Source of the DNA: Bedellia somnulentella
Taxonomy: Eukaryota > Arthropoda > Insecta > Lepidoptera > Bedelliidae
Assembly (NCBI GenBank): GCA_963576735.1
Contig: OY755176.1
Span: 14,183,423-14,247,422 of the forward strand
Length of the DNA stretch: 64,000 nucleotides
Direction of reading: 5' to 3'
Shown here: piece by piece, positions 12,801-23,579 of the stretch
How positions within the stretch are numbered: position 1 is the first letter of the stretch
How the letters are laid out: every line of letters starts with the position of its first letter
Translations under genes and position numbers: made by a program
The notes under the pieces: generated by a model
Database searches by the model: none
Told to the model about the DNA's origin: nothing
Seen by the model: only the letters and a program-made list of their open reading frames with translations

Positions 12801-13875
12801 AAAATTTTCGGTAATTTTTTCAGTAATCACAGTATATATATACTTACAAATCGTGACAACTTTCTAGGAAAACCATATCCAGCAGAAGTTGTCTCTTGGG
12901 TAATAATGATGAGAGGACAGGTGCATATTCAATTAAATTCTTTTATTTGCATGTTATACAGGTAAATTCTTAACTAAGCATTATGTAGAACAAACGAGAC
13001 CCCAAGACAAGAAGGCGCGACAGTAACTTGAACTGATAATCAGTTACTTATTCTTCTCTTAAAGTATAGTAGATAAATAGTCTTCAGCCATTAGTAATTG
13101 AGAAAAAGCTTAATTAGAACTATCAACGTGGTTGAATAATAATATTGAAATAATAGTATAAAAACCGTTGCTACCTGGTTCATATTACATATTGCCATAT
13201 AGATTATTGTCTTATGTTTCGTACCCGGTTGCGATTAAGTAACAAAATACGAGAAATATTCTTGATATGCTCTCTTTATGGAAAAATAAAATAAATATTA
13301 TCCTTCTTCAAGTGAAATATAAAGCTGAGCTTGATAAATCGCAATAAAAAACCTATTCTCAAAGTATATTTGAGGAGCGGCCAAATTAATTTTCTTTCGC
13401 CTTGTGTTTCTTTTTATTCTTTCATTCGCTTCTTTGTCCAAAAGCTGGCGGAGTCATTAATCGTTTTATAAGAACGGAAGTGTGGAAGCATGCAAGTAGC
13501 GCAGAAGTGCCTTGCCTCAGTGAGGCGGACTGAATTCATTATTGTCTCCGAATCGAGGATGCGCTTCAAAGAACCTGCTGACTTATCGTTCGCGGAGTAA
13601 GAGGGTTCATTTTATTGCACTTAGATCGGAAATTTTCCCTCCAATATTGCGGTTAACTAAAAGGCAGCCTCGGGTGCTCAACTCATTTGAAGTTTCCGTT
13701 TAGCATAACATGCTGGCTCGTTTTTATTTGTATACTTTTTGCGACTTATGGGAATTCTTTTAAAAATAATTGCTTTGCTTTAAAAATCAATATTAAACTA
13801 ACGAAGGTATTGATTTTATTGTGTCCACCTTATTTTTTCATTACTATTCAGTATTACCAATATTTATTTGGTATA
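6857..13875. other. Long non-coding stretch, no gene seen
   Basis: About 7 kb without recognisable repeats or genes. Frames reach 109 codons at most (8859-9188) and have no recognisable signature. GC-richer islands stand out at about 10163-10290 and 12130-12180, and a smaller one lies at 12630-12715. They look like possible conserved non-coding elements, but this is inference from composition alone. Confidence 0.4.
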
Positions 13876-14010
13876 GCTGTGTAGTGTCAGCTTTAAATAT
13901 CACTAACTTATTTCTTCCTAGCTGTCGTCGTTAGAGGCGACTTAAGATTTGGGGCTTTTTAATTGTTTTTTGGGTGATCTGGTTGAAGACTTGTGACCAA
14001 CCGTCTTTAA
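13876..14010 (+). mobile_element. Degenerate SINE-L head fragment
   Basis: Starts GCTGTGTAGTGTCAGCTTTA and keeps the GAGGCGACTTAAGATTTGGG, TTTTTTGGGTGATCTGGTTG and GACTTGTGACCAAC blocks. It fades out before the 3' tail. It is much more diverged than the other copies, so it is an old insertion. Confidence 0.65.
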
Positions 14011-14219
14011 CCCTTTATTAGGCAGAGGGCATATAGCGACCACAATAGTTTAAACCTTACCTAGCTTCAAATATGAGTGAAATACAATGAATTTTTGATC
14101 ATACCTTGCCTTATAAAGGGTTAAGTTTAAATCCTTTCCCCAATAAACTTCCTAAGGGCGCTGAGATATAAATTCTTAAGCTCTGGTTATTTGTATTTCT
14201 CATTGAAATACAAATAAAA

Positions 14220-14350
14220 CTACATGCAATCCCACTTTGTTTATCCGGCCACGACGGACGGGCCGGCACGCGAAGTGACAGCCGTCGCCGCCACCACTTG
14301 GCACCGGCGGACACTCGAGACGCTGGCTTGCACCCAACGCGCTCTATCTC
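14220..14350. other. GC-rich non-coding island
   Basis: A compact island (CCGGCCACGACGGACGGGCC, GTCGCCGCCACCACTTGGCA) inside AT-rich sequence. Short frames run through on both strands (14111-14314 minus, 14224-14454 plus) without family motifs. Candidate regulatory or conserved non-coding element, function unknown. Confidence 0.35.
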
Positions 14351-14454
14351 AGTATAGTCGGCTGTCCGACGCCCTTACTTCAAACATTACTCGCTTTTCC
14401 ACTCCGCAATTGTCCCATATTGTTTTATACAAACTTTATAAGCCAACGCTTTAA

Positions 14455-17156
14455 TAAAGTTGTATAATGTACCTAATTTTAACAGTCTTGGTGAAATTCT
14501 CCCAAAATGTGCCAGCACTGAAACACGAGTGCGCTGGTGAGGAAAGAGGAATTTAATTCGGTTTGTTGCTTTTTACCTAACGTGACAGATTGGGACGCTT
14601 AGACTCGTAAAGCTATTCATGTATTTTTGGGAATACGCTGGCATATGTGTAAAATTGTGAAGGATACGCTGGAAAGAATTTCAATAAGTTGTTTTAATTG
14701 TTTGCAGTTTGTATTTTGTTTTAAATTGATTCTTTTAATGCCTATCCCAAGCTATATCTATAAAGACCTTTTTGTATGTATAATGGCTTTCTGATTTCAT
14801 TGTTGTTATTCCTAATTTTTTATTTGATTTGTAACACCGCCGCTTTACACGTCGTCAATACTTGACTCAGATTTTTATCATACCCAATATGGAATTAGAC
14901 AAGAATTTCAGAAACTAAGATGCACGACGGATTTTCTTACTCTTAAGGCTTAACCGTACTCTTGTTAATTTTGTACATAAAACACACAAATTGCGGAGCT
15001 TGCCTTTAAAAATCAGCTTTATTTTAATTTCGAAAGAAAAGTGTGAAAACCAACAAATTTAAACTATTACACATAACACAATTGCATGGTAAAAAAGTAT
15101 GAAACAATTTTTTATTTGAAACTCCATGAATTCAGATTTCGAATCATTGCATCTGTTAAAATTCCAAAAATTACGGCAACAGAATCCATTCCATATCATA
15201 ACACGTACTTCGCTGTAATTTCAGTAATGTTTGACAGTCAAACTCAAATATTCGAATTCAATTAATTATCAATAACAGTAAAACAGTACTGAACAGAGTT
15301 TATCTATTAGCAAATGAATGGCAGTGCAAGCCGCATTGTGTATTTAAACCATTGCAATTTATGCGTGTGTCATACAAACTATTATGTGTCGGGCGAACAC
15401 CGGCTGCGGTCGCGACATGAAATGTGGCCGCCACTCCCGCCACGCCACTGACACTATGAATCATCCTGTAATACTAATGCCCAATCACATATATGTGTGT
15501 GACGCAAAACTCCATCAACAGCTTAATGGCCTGATAAATTGGCGGACGTTACAAATCGGAGGCAATATTGCCCAAGTTAGAGCTAAATGAATCGTATCGA
15601 GAGATATGCCGTGTATCCAAATATTCATTGTGATCTTATTTATTTACCTATAGCTATCTGATGGCAGGGGATTGTTGTATCGCAACTCGCGACACACAGC
15701 ATCGAGCCGGGGTTGAGTATTTGCATAAATCATAATAAAGTTTGCCTCGTATCGAACAGCGGCTCCGCGACACGATAACTCGTAAAGAAAAATGAAAGAT
15801 TCTTGTTCGCGTTTGTTTTCTAACAAGATTTCCTAGATATTGCTAGCACAACATTTTGAGATTGAAACATAAATGGTGCGCTGTTAATGGAGGGATAATG
15901 AAATGGGAGTTGATCGAAAGTTAGGGTGGCGCATGGCGTCGTGAAATGATGTATACTGAGTGTATATTGAAAGTGAAATCACGTTTCATTCCGCGGCGGA
16001 TATAGGGCTCCGTGCAGCCTACACGAATGTCTCGCCTGCCACCGCCATTCCCGAACTCCTAATATTTACTTGTCACTTTATTCTACATTCGACTGTAATT
16101 TAAACGTATCAGCGCGTTCAAACATCGTAACTGCCTTGTTATGAACCCAATTTGTTACAATTGAACGTTATGTTGTTTTTGTTCGAGTATTGCCTGCCGA
16201 GTGCCGGCTCGTTTATGTTAGGCAAATATTGTGTTGTTTGGTTCAATTTCACCGAAAACTAAAATTTTAATTACTTAACAAAACGTATAAGTGTTGTTTT
16301 AATTGTATCTTTGTATACAATACGTGAACTATTTCGCTGAAATTTGTTTGGTTTTCAATAGTAGTATCTATTTTTAATGGTATTAATCCGTTTCGCCGTT
16401 TTTCTTTAAGTATCTACTTGTCACGTTTAATACAATAGATTTCTCCTCCCCAGATGATTGAAAGTAGACTCTTACTAGCTAGAAACCGAAATATGCCACC
16501 ATGTTCAAAAATATGTATGAATACATCATATACTCAAAAAATAGTTTTCCTAGAATCAAGTTTACAAAGAGGTGAAAGCATCCACCCAACGAGCGGTGGG
16601 TCAAAGCATGTAAGGTTCTCTGTGGCGCTGAGCAAATATCAACTGAGCCTCTTAATGCATTAGGACACCAGAAACATACTTATGCGAGCCGAAACCTTAA
16701 CAAAATTTACTTAATATGTTAATGAACCGTCTTGTTAAGGTTATTCAAAGATTGCCTATTGGTGTGAAGTTTTGATTTTGAATAGTAAGTAGAATACTAT
16801 TAGTCAGTAATTTATAATTAGTTCATGATAAAATAGGATGGTAGAATAAAGAATTGTTAGTAATGTGTTGAAAACTGCATCGTTCACAAATCACTGAAAG
16901 AGCCCAGATACTTTAATGTGAAAGGGTAGTGCTTATTAAAACCATTACTACTGCGGCTAAATCTGCAATAATCACTATGACATACATAGTACAAAATATC
17001 AAATTAGCCTCACAGTAAGTAAAATAAAGACATATGCTATATATCTGTGGTATTTAAATAAATTAACATATACACATACATATAAAACCAAGCATCGAAA
17101 TCTACGTCAAAAAAAATGGGCTCACAAGAATGCACCGCGATTGCCCCGGCAGCTAA
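14455..17156. other. Non-coding stretch with GC-richer islands
   Basis: No gene or repeat recognised. GC-richer patches lie at about 15384-15480 and 15990-16065. The small frames over them (68 codons or fewer) look like chance products of the base composition. Confidence 0.4.
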
Positions 17157-17329
17157 AGAGCTTATTCCATTACACTTTGTCGTTGCTGAATTCAGACGTC
17201 CTTCGAAGTTACTGCCGCAGACGCTTGTTATTCCACTACACAAATTTCAGTTTGAACGTTATTCCACTAGTCTGAATTCAGATTCTGTGGCTTTCAGACG
17301 TCTTCATTCAGACAAATGGAATAAGCTCT
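17157..17329 (+). mobile_element. Harbinger-like MITE, family 2, copy 1 (173 bp)
   Basis: Ends are AGAGCTTATTCCATT and its inverted complement AATGGAATAAGCTCT. TAA flanks both sides (154-156 and 330-332 within the 17.1-17.3 kb block). The interior has several ATTCCACTA and CAGACGTC repeats. The copy at 32416-32597 is in the opposite orientation. Three-base TWA targets in both copies support PIF/Harbinger affinity. Confidence 0.85.
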
Positions 17330-17782
17330 TAACCTCCGAACCACTGTACTTCAGACGTCTTAATATGATAAAAGTTTAAAGTTTCAGATAATTAGTTAAT
17401 AATGGAAGGCGGCTTTTGTAGTTTACCACACCAGTATGCATTATCGTAAAAAGCTTTTTTAGAAGATTCTTTCACTAGTACTAACAATGTATAAAATGTT
17501 GTCCAAGTATTGAGACAGCTTTAATCATTTTAAATTTGGAAAAGGTCAAGGTAAGACTATCCACAATGTATCTCTAGAGATGTGGAACTCTAATTTCTAG
17601 TGATATTATTACTTCTTCTATTTTGTACATTTACCTAATGCCATTTTCTCGCTACGTGATCAAAATCTTGCGAGAGTATATAATCAAATACAGTACCCAA
17701 TTTGTCTTCGTAATGACTCTTAAAATGTGTTCATTCTAGCCTTTCTAGCCACTATATCTGATAATATCTGTGTAGCATGTGA

Positions 17783-18274
17783 ATTCGGTATGCAAAGTTT
17801 TTTTTGGTATTTATTAAATATTTTTATTTGATAGTAAACACGAAAATAAAAGACTAATTTGAATATTTTCCATTTAAAATGAGTTATTGTAAAGTTATGA
17901 TTTTTTAAAGATTGTTCAACTTTTGTACTTAATGACGTCATCGATCGATAAAATCGTAGCGACATGCAAATGAAGCGAAATGTTTTATAAAAATGTTGCT
18001 GATTGCAAAACATATCACGAATTTGTGATGTCAAATGAAATTATTACGATATTATACTAAACAAACCTATGATTTTCGATATTTTATTAATAAACTGTAA
18101 AACCGTATGTCTTTGAAACAACATTGAAGGTCAAACACTTTTACAGTTTTTTGATAAAATAACAGTCATCTTAGCTTCAATTGATATAATTTCAAGAAAA
18201 TATTGTTTGTAACCATAATATCTCGAAATGGTTTTGTAATCAGCATCACTTTAGTAAAACTTTGCATACCGAAT
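17783..18274. mobile_element. Putative ~490-bp element with 19-bp inverted termini
   Basis: ATTCGGTATGCAAAGTTTT at the left end is repeated exactly in inverse at 18256-18274. Similarity extends a few bases outward (ATGTGAATTC against ATGTGACAATTC). The interior is AT-rich and contains no transposase frame; the minus frame at 17720-18034 crosses one end and is not convincing. No target duplication was resolved, so the superfamily is open. Confidence 0.6.
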
Positions 18275-19034
18275 TGTCACATTGTATTATTTTATTTATA
18301 AGAATCTAACTGCGAGAAATTCCGTACTAATTAAAAGGTTTAAAAGACCATTAATTCTATCTATGAAATTATGCAATATGAATATGTGTATTAATGCGCT
18401 TTGGATTACTGACTCCTGCAAAAGTCTAAAACCGATTGCGTTATTGCGAGTTTCAATTCGTAAAACAACTTCAATTTCCCTAACTAGTCATGCACAAAAT
18501 CACTACATTCTACAGTGGGTTTCATTTAAATTAAGTTTTGCAGACTTTTAAAATGTAAATTCTACTCAAGAAATTCCGCGAATGACTGAATATTTAGAGT
18601 TGGGTAGTACTCGTAGCAAGCTGATTTACTGTTTTGTCATTCAACTGACGTCCGCGAAGGGACGGGTGGGCCTCTATTCTCGCAACACCATTCAGCCGCC
18701 TACACCTTTCCATAAAATACAAGATGTAATTCACCCTTTAATGGTGTGGTTAAACATTACGAGAATTCGTCCAATTTAGTTAAAATACTGTTCATAATTA
18801 GCCGCCTCGGGTACTTCAAATAAGAGGGATTAAAATAAGTTTTTGTCGTTTGCGGTGTCCGTTCTGTTTTTGTTATACTTCTAAATTACTTCAATGCTTT
18901 GAACTCTTGTTAATATACTTAACGTTGGGTTTTGAAATTGAGGTTGAGTACTTTGATTAGGAAAGCGAGCTCTATCTATTCTTATACAGTCGTATTTTGG
19001 AACCACTATTTCATGGAATCAGATAATTGCGTAA
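18275..19034. other. Non-coding stretch, no gene seen
   Basis: Two small plus frames (18282-18551 and 18582-18779) have no recognisable motif and no support. Nothing else seen. Confidence 0.4.
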
Positions 19035-19901
19035 TCTATACTTATAATAAATCTGTAGAGAAGTCAATTCTGTACGTGAAATATATTTTCAAAATAACTA
19101 TCAGGGGGTGATTAGTGATCGATACTGATGCCAAAAATGCAATCAGTAAAATTTTTGTCTGTCTGTCTGTCGGTTTGTACGTTCCGAATAGAAACAAAAA
19201 CTAATCGACGGATTTTAACGAAACTTGGCACAATTATTCTTCATACTCCTGGGCAGATTATAGTATACTTTTCAGCAAAGTAGTGACGGGGAATTTTGAG
19301 AAATTTTGGGAAAACGGGATAACTTCTCCATTTTTTTAAGCTTCCGTCGCGTGTGCAGCATTAATGGTTTATGTTAAATAGAAATCAAGTATGACGGAAA
19401 TATTCTTCATAAATTTGTCAAAAAAATATTCCGCAATACCATACGTCTATCTTTTATGATTGACTCACAATAATAAGTGTAACTCCTGATAGCTTAGCAG
19501 TTCGGTCGGAGCATTCGGATCATATTTGTTCAATCTTACGTTAATAATACATTATTGGTTATTATCGTTAGTAATTTTCTTCTTCTTAAATAATATTATA
19601 ATTAAAGCTACTCAAAACAATAACAAATAATATAAATATAAATAAAACTCCAAAGAATTGGTTAACATTTAATTACCTTTTGAAGTAGCGCTTTATTTGA
19701 GTGCACTAGTCAGGGCATAGATAAATAAAAAAATAACACGTGAATACACTAGTGTTTTGTATGTAAATAAAGTTTGTCTAAGTGATCACCGAAAGTCAAA
19801 AATGAATTTTAACATTTACAAAAATTTACGGGTGGAGCATCGATTGAAAAAAGCCATCGTTATTTGAACATTACACGGCCAAAGCTAGGGCAATCCACTA
19901 G
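19035..19901 (+). mobile_element. Non-autonomous Helitron, copy H1 (867 bp)
   Basis: Starts TCTATACTTATAATAAATCT and ends CAATCCACTAG. It lies between A (19034) and T (19902) with no target duplication, the Helitron pattern. It contains a (GTCT)3 microsatellite at 19157-19171. The first half aligns with the other three copies. The second half diverges after about 19520, so this copy is an older or recombinant member. It has no Rep/helicase coding and must depend on an autonomous Helitron elsewhere. Confidence 0.8.
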
Positions 19902-20173
19902 TTATAAATATAACTTAAGCACTTACTTAGCAACGAAATATCTAACAGGAATCAAAAAAAAGGTACGAAATGTCGCACCATGATGACGCAATATAGCTTT
20001 TAAAACTTCATTTCCGAAAGAAAATTATGCCCAACGGCGTCTCATTCATGCGTTATATCTAAAACACGTCCCCTTCAATTAACAAGTATGAAAAGACCAC
20101 CTTAAATTCTCCACAGTACGTCACTGAAATACGAGTATTGCAAGCACAGAAATGAAATTCAGAATTGAAATTG

Positions 20174-20260
20174 GCTGTGTAGTGTCGGCATAGAATAGCA
20201 CTACCCCATCTCGTCCCGTGGGTGTTTCGTAGGAGTCGACTAAGGGAACAGGGCTTTTCC
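20174..20260 (+). promoter_or_regulatory. LINE 5' leader shared with SINE-L head
   Basis: GCTGTGTAGTGTCGGC.TAGAATAGCACTACCCCAT and the following GTGGGTGT...CGACTAAGGG match the first ~75 bases of SINE-L copies. Non-LTR elements carry internal promoters in this position, so the shared block may hold the promoter both elements use. No tRNA-type A/B boxes are obvious. The promoter role is inferred. Confidence 0.45.
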
Positions 20261-20445
20261 ATCTTCGCCCTTACACCAATCCAAGGTCTGCCGTGCCGAG
20301 GGATGCGTGGCCAGGGGTGAGCCTGGTCTCTAGCGTGCCGCCGTCCCGGAGCTTGGTGCACTCCGGGTACTAAGTAACCTTACCTAGTCAAGCGGGGCTC
20401 TGGCTAGGCGGACAGTTTATTTCCCTTGCTTTTCGTGGGGTCCAA

Positions 20446-23400
20446 ATGTGTTTCAAAACAAAAATAAAACACGATGGCGGCGATGTGGCTCGCCACCTAT
20501 CACGCCGTAGTTCCTCGCGGGGCGAAAAGTGGGCTGAAGAGACCCGCTTTGGTACGATGAATGTGTGTGGAGGGATGCATGAAAAATTAGATGAAGTATG
20601 TTTGATTATGGAAGAAAGAAACCTAGATTTTCTGTGTGTGAATGAAACGAAGCGCAAGGAAAAAGAGGTTTCACAACTTGGCCCATTTACAGCTATCTGG
20701 TCGGGAGTTGCCGAGAGTGACAGAGCTTGCCAAGGCGTGGGACTTCTTATATCTGAAAGGATGGCTAAGTGCATGAAAGATTATGCATGTGTGAGTCCAA
20801 GGCTCCTATGGATAAAGGTGAAAGTAGGGCTGGTCCGGATGCGCATAATTTGCGTGTATGCGCCGGACATGTCCAAATCACAATCCGAGAGGGAGGAGTT
20901 TTGGAATTTGTTAGACGATGTTGCGAATGGGTGTGATCAGAATGAGAGAATTGTTATGTTAGGAGATTTTAATGGTTGGGTTGGGGTGTCACGCAACGGT
21001 TGTGAAAGAGTTTTAGGAAAGTTTGGTGATAAAAGAGTGAACGAGAATGGGGAGAAAGTGATTGATGTATGTTTGGGGAGGAATCTTTGTGTTACAAACA
21101 CGTTGTTTGAACACAAAGATATCCATATGTACACTAGACAGAGGGGAAGCGAGAGAAGTATGATAGATTTTGTGATAGTGGATGAAAGGCTAAGAGCAAA
21201 GGTTGTTGACACCAGAGTCTACAGGGGCATTAACGTTGGCACAGATCACTTCCTCGTGTTATCACGATTGAGGGGACTGTGCAAGCGTTGGCGTCACAGG
21301 GCCAAAGTGTCAACAACTGATTTTGCGAGAATAAAAGTGGAGAAATTGGAAGAGGATGAAAATATTAGAGATGAATATATGAAGAAATTGGACGACAGGC
21401 TAAGTTGCGTGGAGATGAAGGATGAATTGGAAATAGAAGAAGTATGGGATGTGCTCAAATCGTCAATGGTTGAATGTGCGACGGAAGTATGTGGATTGAG
21501 TAAAAGAACAAATAGACCACCAACAAGTTGGTGGGATAAAGATGTGAAAGAGGCAGTTGGAGATAAGAAGAAAGCTTGGTTAGATTTACTAGCGATTAAA
21601 GCTAGTAAACGAATGGATGCGAGAGTAACAGATGATGTAGTGAAGAATAGTGAAGATGAATATAAGAGAGTTAAGAATGAGGTTAAGAAGAAAATAGAAA
21701 AGAAAAAGCGTGATCTGATAGAATGGTGTGAGAGGAAACTCTCTGATAATTTCCGGAATAACCAAAAGTTGTTCTGGAAATATATCCGGAAAGAAAAGGG
21801 AGTTTCCCAAAACACGAGAGTGAATGTTGTGAGAGATGAACAGGGTGAATTGGCGACGGATGAAAGTAGCATAAGACGAGTATGGAAGAACTATTTTGAG
21901 GGACTCTTTGAAAAAGAGGATTCACCTATTTCTTCGCCAATTGGCAGCAATGTTGACTGGAATGAGGCATTGGGTGACAGTAGTGACAGTGAGATTAGTA
22001 TGGAAGAAGTAATGAAAGCATTGAAAAGTATGAAAGTAGGGAAAGCGGCAGGGTATGATAGGATAAGTATCGAAATGCTGAGGGCTGGTAAAGGGTTGGT
22101 GGCTTCCTGGCTGTACTTCCTTTTTCAAAAGTGTTGGTCGAGTGGTAAAGTACCACGAGATTGGTGCAGGGCAGTTATTGTGCCCTTATATAAAGGAAAA
22201 GGGTCACACCAGGAAGCTAAAAACTACCGCGGAATCAGCCTACTCAGTGTTGTCGGTAAATTGTATGCAAAGGTATTGATTGAAAGAGTGATGAATGAAA
22301 CAGATGACAAAATTTGGGATGTGCAAGCAGGATTTAGAAAGGGAATGGGATGTATGGATCAAATCTTCTCGTTAAGGAGCATCACTGAAAAGTTCTTAGC
22401 CAAGAATCGAAAGGTGTATTGCTCCTTCATAGATTTAGAGAAGGCGTATGATAGGGTGGTAAGGAAGTATTTGTGGGAGGTGTTATCCAAGTTCGGCTTG
22501 GGGAGCCAACTTATACGTGCATTGGTATCACTCTATGAGGATTCTAGTGCATGTGTAAGAATAAACGGGGAAAACACGGACTGGTTCGGTATCTCTAGGG
22601 GTGTCCGACAGGGATGTGTAGCTTCTCCGTGGCTCTTCAACTTGTTCATGGATGACTGTCTGATAGAGTTGCGTGAAAGTGATTATGGACTGAGAATGGG
22701 TGGATTCGTCATCAAATGCCTCTTATATGCTGATGATCAAGTGTTACTTGCATCGTCGGTTGAAGAGTTGCAAGAGATGATGAATATTGCATGTGCGTCG
22801 TTTGAAAGAAAAGGAATGAGAGTGAATGTGGATAAAACCAAAACCATGGTTTTCGAGAGAGAGGAGAATATGACTGAATGCGTGATTGAGATCAATGGTA
22901 AGAAAGTGGAACAAGTGAAAGAGTTTGTATATCTGGGAAGTTTGTTTACTAGGGATGGAAAGTGTGATGAAGACATTGAAAGAAAAGTAAAAAAGGGTAA
23001 TGCGGTAAATGGAGCACTGGATAGTCTCATGTCTAGTCAATCGGTGTCCGAAAAGGCCCGAATGGCTGTGCATGATGCTGTCCTCGTTCCTACGCTTATG
23101 TATGGCAGTGAATGTTGGGTGTGGCAGAAGAAGCATGAAAGCAGAGTGAATGCCGTAGAAATGAGATCCCTCAGAAAAGTTTGTAATGTAAGGTTATGTG
23201 ATCGTGTGAGGAATGATGTGATTCGTGAAAGGTGTGGTGTAAAAGATGATATTGTAAGAAAGATAGAAAAAGGAATGTTGAGATGGTTTGGGCACATAGA
23301 GAGGATGGATGACAGTAAAGTGGTGAAAGAGATCTATAGAGCCAATGTGGAAGGTAATGTTAGTAGAGGACGACCTCGGAGGACACATTTAGATCAAATA

Positions 23401-23550
23401 GAAAATGTGCTCAAAAAGGCAGGTGTCCGAAGTACGAAGAATAAAAGAGCATGTATGAAAAGATTGATGGATGTGAATGAAGCTAGAGAGGTTTGCCAGG
23501 ATCGTACAAAGTGGCGATCGATAGTCTCTGCCTACCCCAATGGGAACTAA
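20446..23550 (+). CDS. LINE endonuclease / reverse transcriptase polyprotein (1034 aa)
   Basis: This protein nicks target DNA and copies the element RNA onto the cut end in the nucleus (target-primed reverse transcription). Residues about 36-285 form an APE-type endonuclease: N39, NETK with E67, YAPD 139-141, GDFN 173-176, S238-MIDF and the DH pair 267-268. Residues about 500-800 form the reverse transcriptase: GYDR near 537, DLEKAYD from 663, RQG 721-723 and the catalytic YADD at 761-764. The C-terminal part carries YGSECW (886-891), RWFGH from 946 and a GRPRR basic motif near 975, as in RTE/BovB-type proteins. There is no internal stop or frameshift. The first ATG was chosen; the endonuclease fold begins about 35 residues later, so an internal start is possible. 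Clade naming is by motif recollection; Proto2 is an alternative. Confidence 0.92.
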   Translation: MCFKTKIKHDGGDVARHLSRRSSSRGEKWAEETRFGTMNVCGGMHEKLDEVCLIMEERNLDFLCVNETKRKEKEVSQLGPFTAIWSGVAESDRACQGVGLLISERMAKCMKDYACVSPRLLWIKVKVGLVRMRIICVYAPDMSKSQSEREEFWNLLDDVANGCDQNERIVMLGDFNGWVGVSRNGCERVLGKFGDKRVNENGEKVIDVCLGRNLCVTNTLFEHKDIHMYTRQRGSERSMIDFVIVDERLRAKVVDTRVYRGINVGTDHFLVLSRLRGLCKRWRHRAKVSTTDFARIKVEKLEEDENIRDEYMKKLDDRLSCVEMKDELEIEEVWDVLKSSMVECATEVCGLSKRTNRPPTSWWDKDVKEAVGDKKKAWLDLLAIKASKRMDARVTDDVVKNSEDEYKRVKNEVKKKIEKKKRDLIEWCERKLSDNFRNNQKLFWKYIRKEKGVSQNTRVNVVRDEQGELATDESSIRRVWKNYFEGLFEKEDSPISSPIGSNVDWNEALGDSSDSEISMEEVMKALKSMKVGKAAGYDRISIEMLRAGKGLVASWLYFLFQKCWSSGKVPRDWCRAVIVPLYKGKGSHQEAKNYRGISLLSVVGKLYAKVLIERVMNETDDKIWDVQAGFRKGMGCMDQIFSLRSITEKFLAKNRKVYCSFIDLEKAYDRVVRKYLWEVLSKFGLGSQLIRALVSLYEDSSACVRINGENTDWFGISRGVRQGCVASPWLFNLFMDDCLIELRESDYGLRMGGFVIKCLLYADDQVLLASSVEELQEMMNIACASFERKGMRVNVDKTKTMVFEREENMTECVIEINGKKVEQVKEFVYLGSLFTRDGKCDEDIERKVKKGNAVNGALDSLMSSQSVSEKARMAVHDAVLVPTLMYGSECWVWQKKHESRVNAVEMRSLRKVCNVRLCDRVRNDVIRERCGVKDDIVRKIEKGMLRWFGHIERMDDSKVVKEIYRANVEGNVSRGRPRRTHLDQIENVLKKAGVRSTKNKRACMKRLMDVNEAREVCQDRTKWRSIVSAYPNGN

Positions 23551-23579
23551 CGGCGTGAGAATGTGTAGAAATGAAATTC

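Larger units (their letters stand above)
20161..23566 (+). mobile_element. Full-length RTE-like non-LTR retrotransposon (LINE)
   Basis: A complete element flanked by an exact 13-bp target duplication AGAAATGAAATTC (20148-20160 and 23567-23579). The 5' leader (to 20445) begins with the shared SINE-L head GCTGTGTAGTGTCGGCATAG at 20174. The 13 bases before that resemble the duplication again (11 of 13 match). One long frame fills 20446-23550. Only about 16 bases follow the stop, ending GTGAGAATGTGT, with no poly(A). A very short 3' UTR and microsatellite-like tail fit the RTE group. Intact frame plus intact TSD indicate a young, possibly active copy. Confidence 0.9.

Noticed and set aside
20937..23388. 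Many minus-strand frames opposite the LINE
   Set aside because: They are shadow frames of the purine-rich sense strand, with no motifs of their own.
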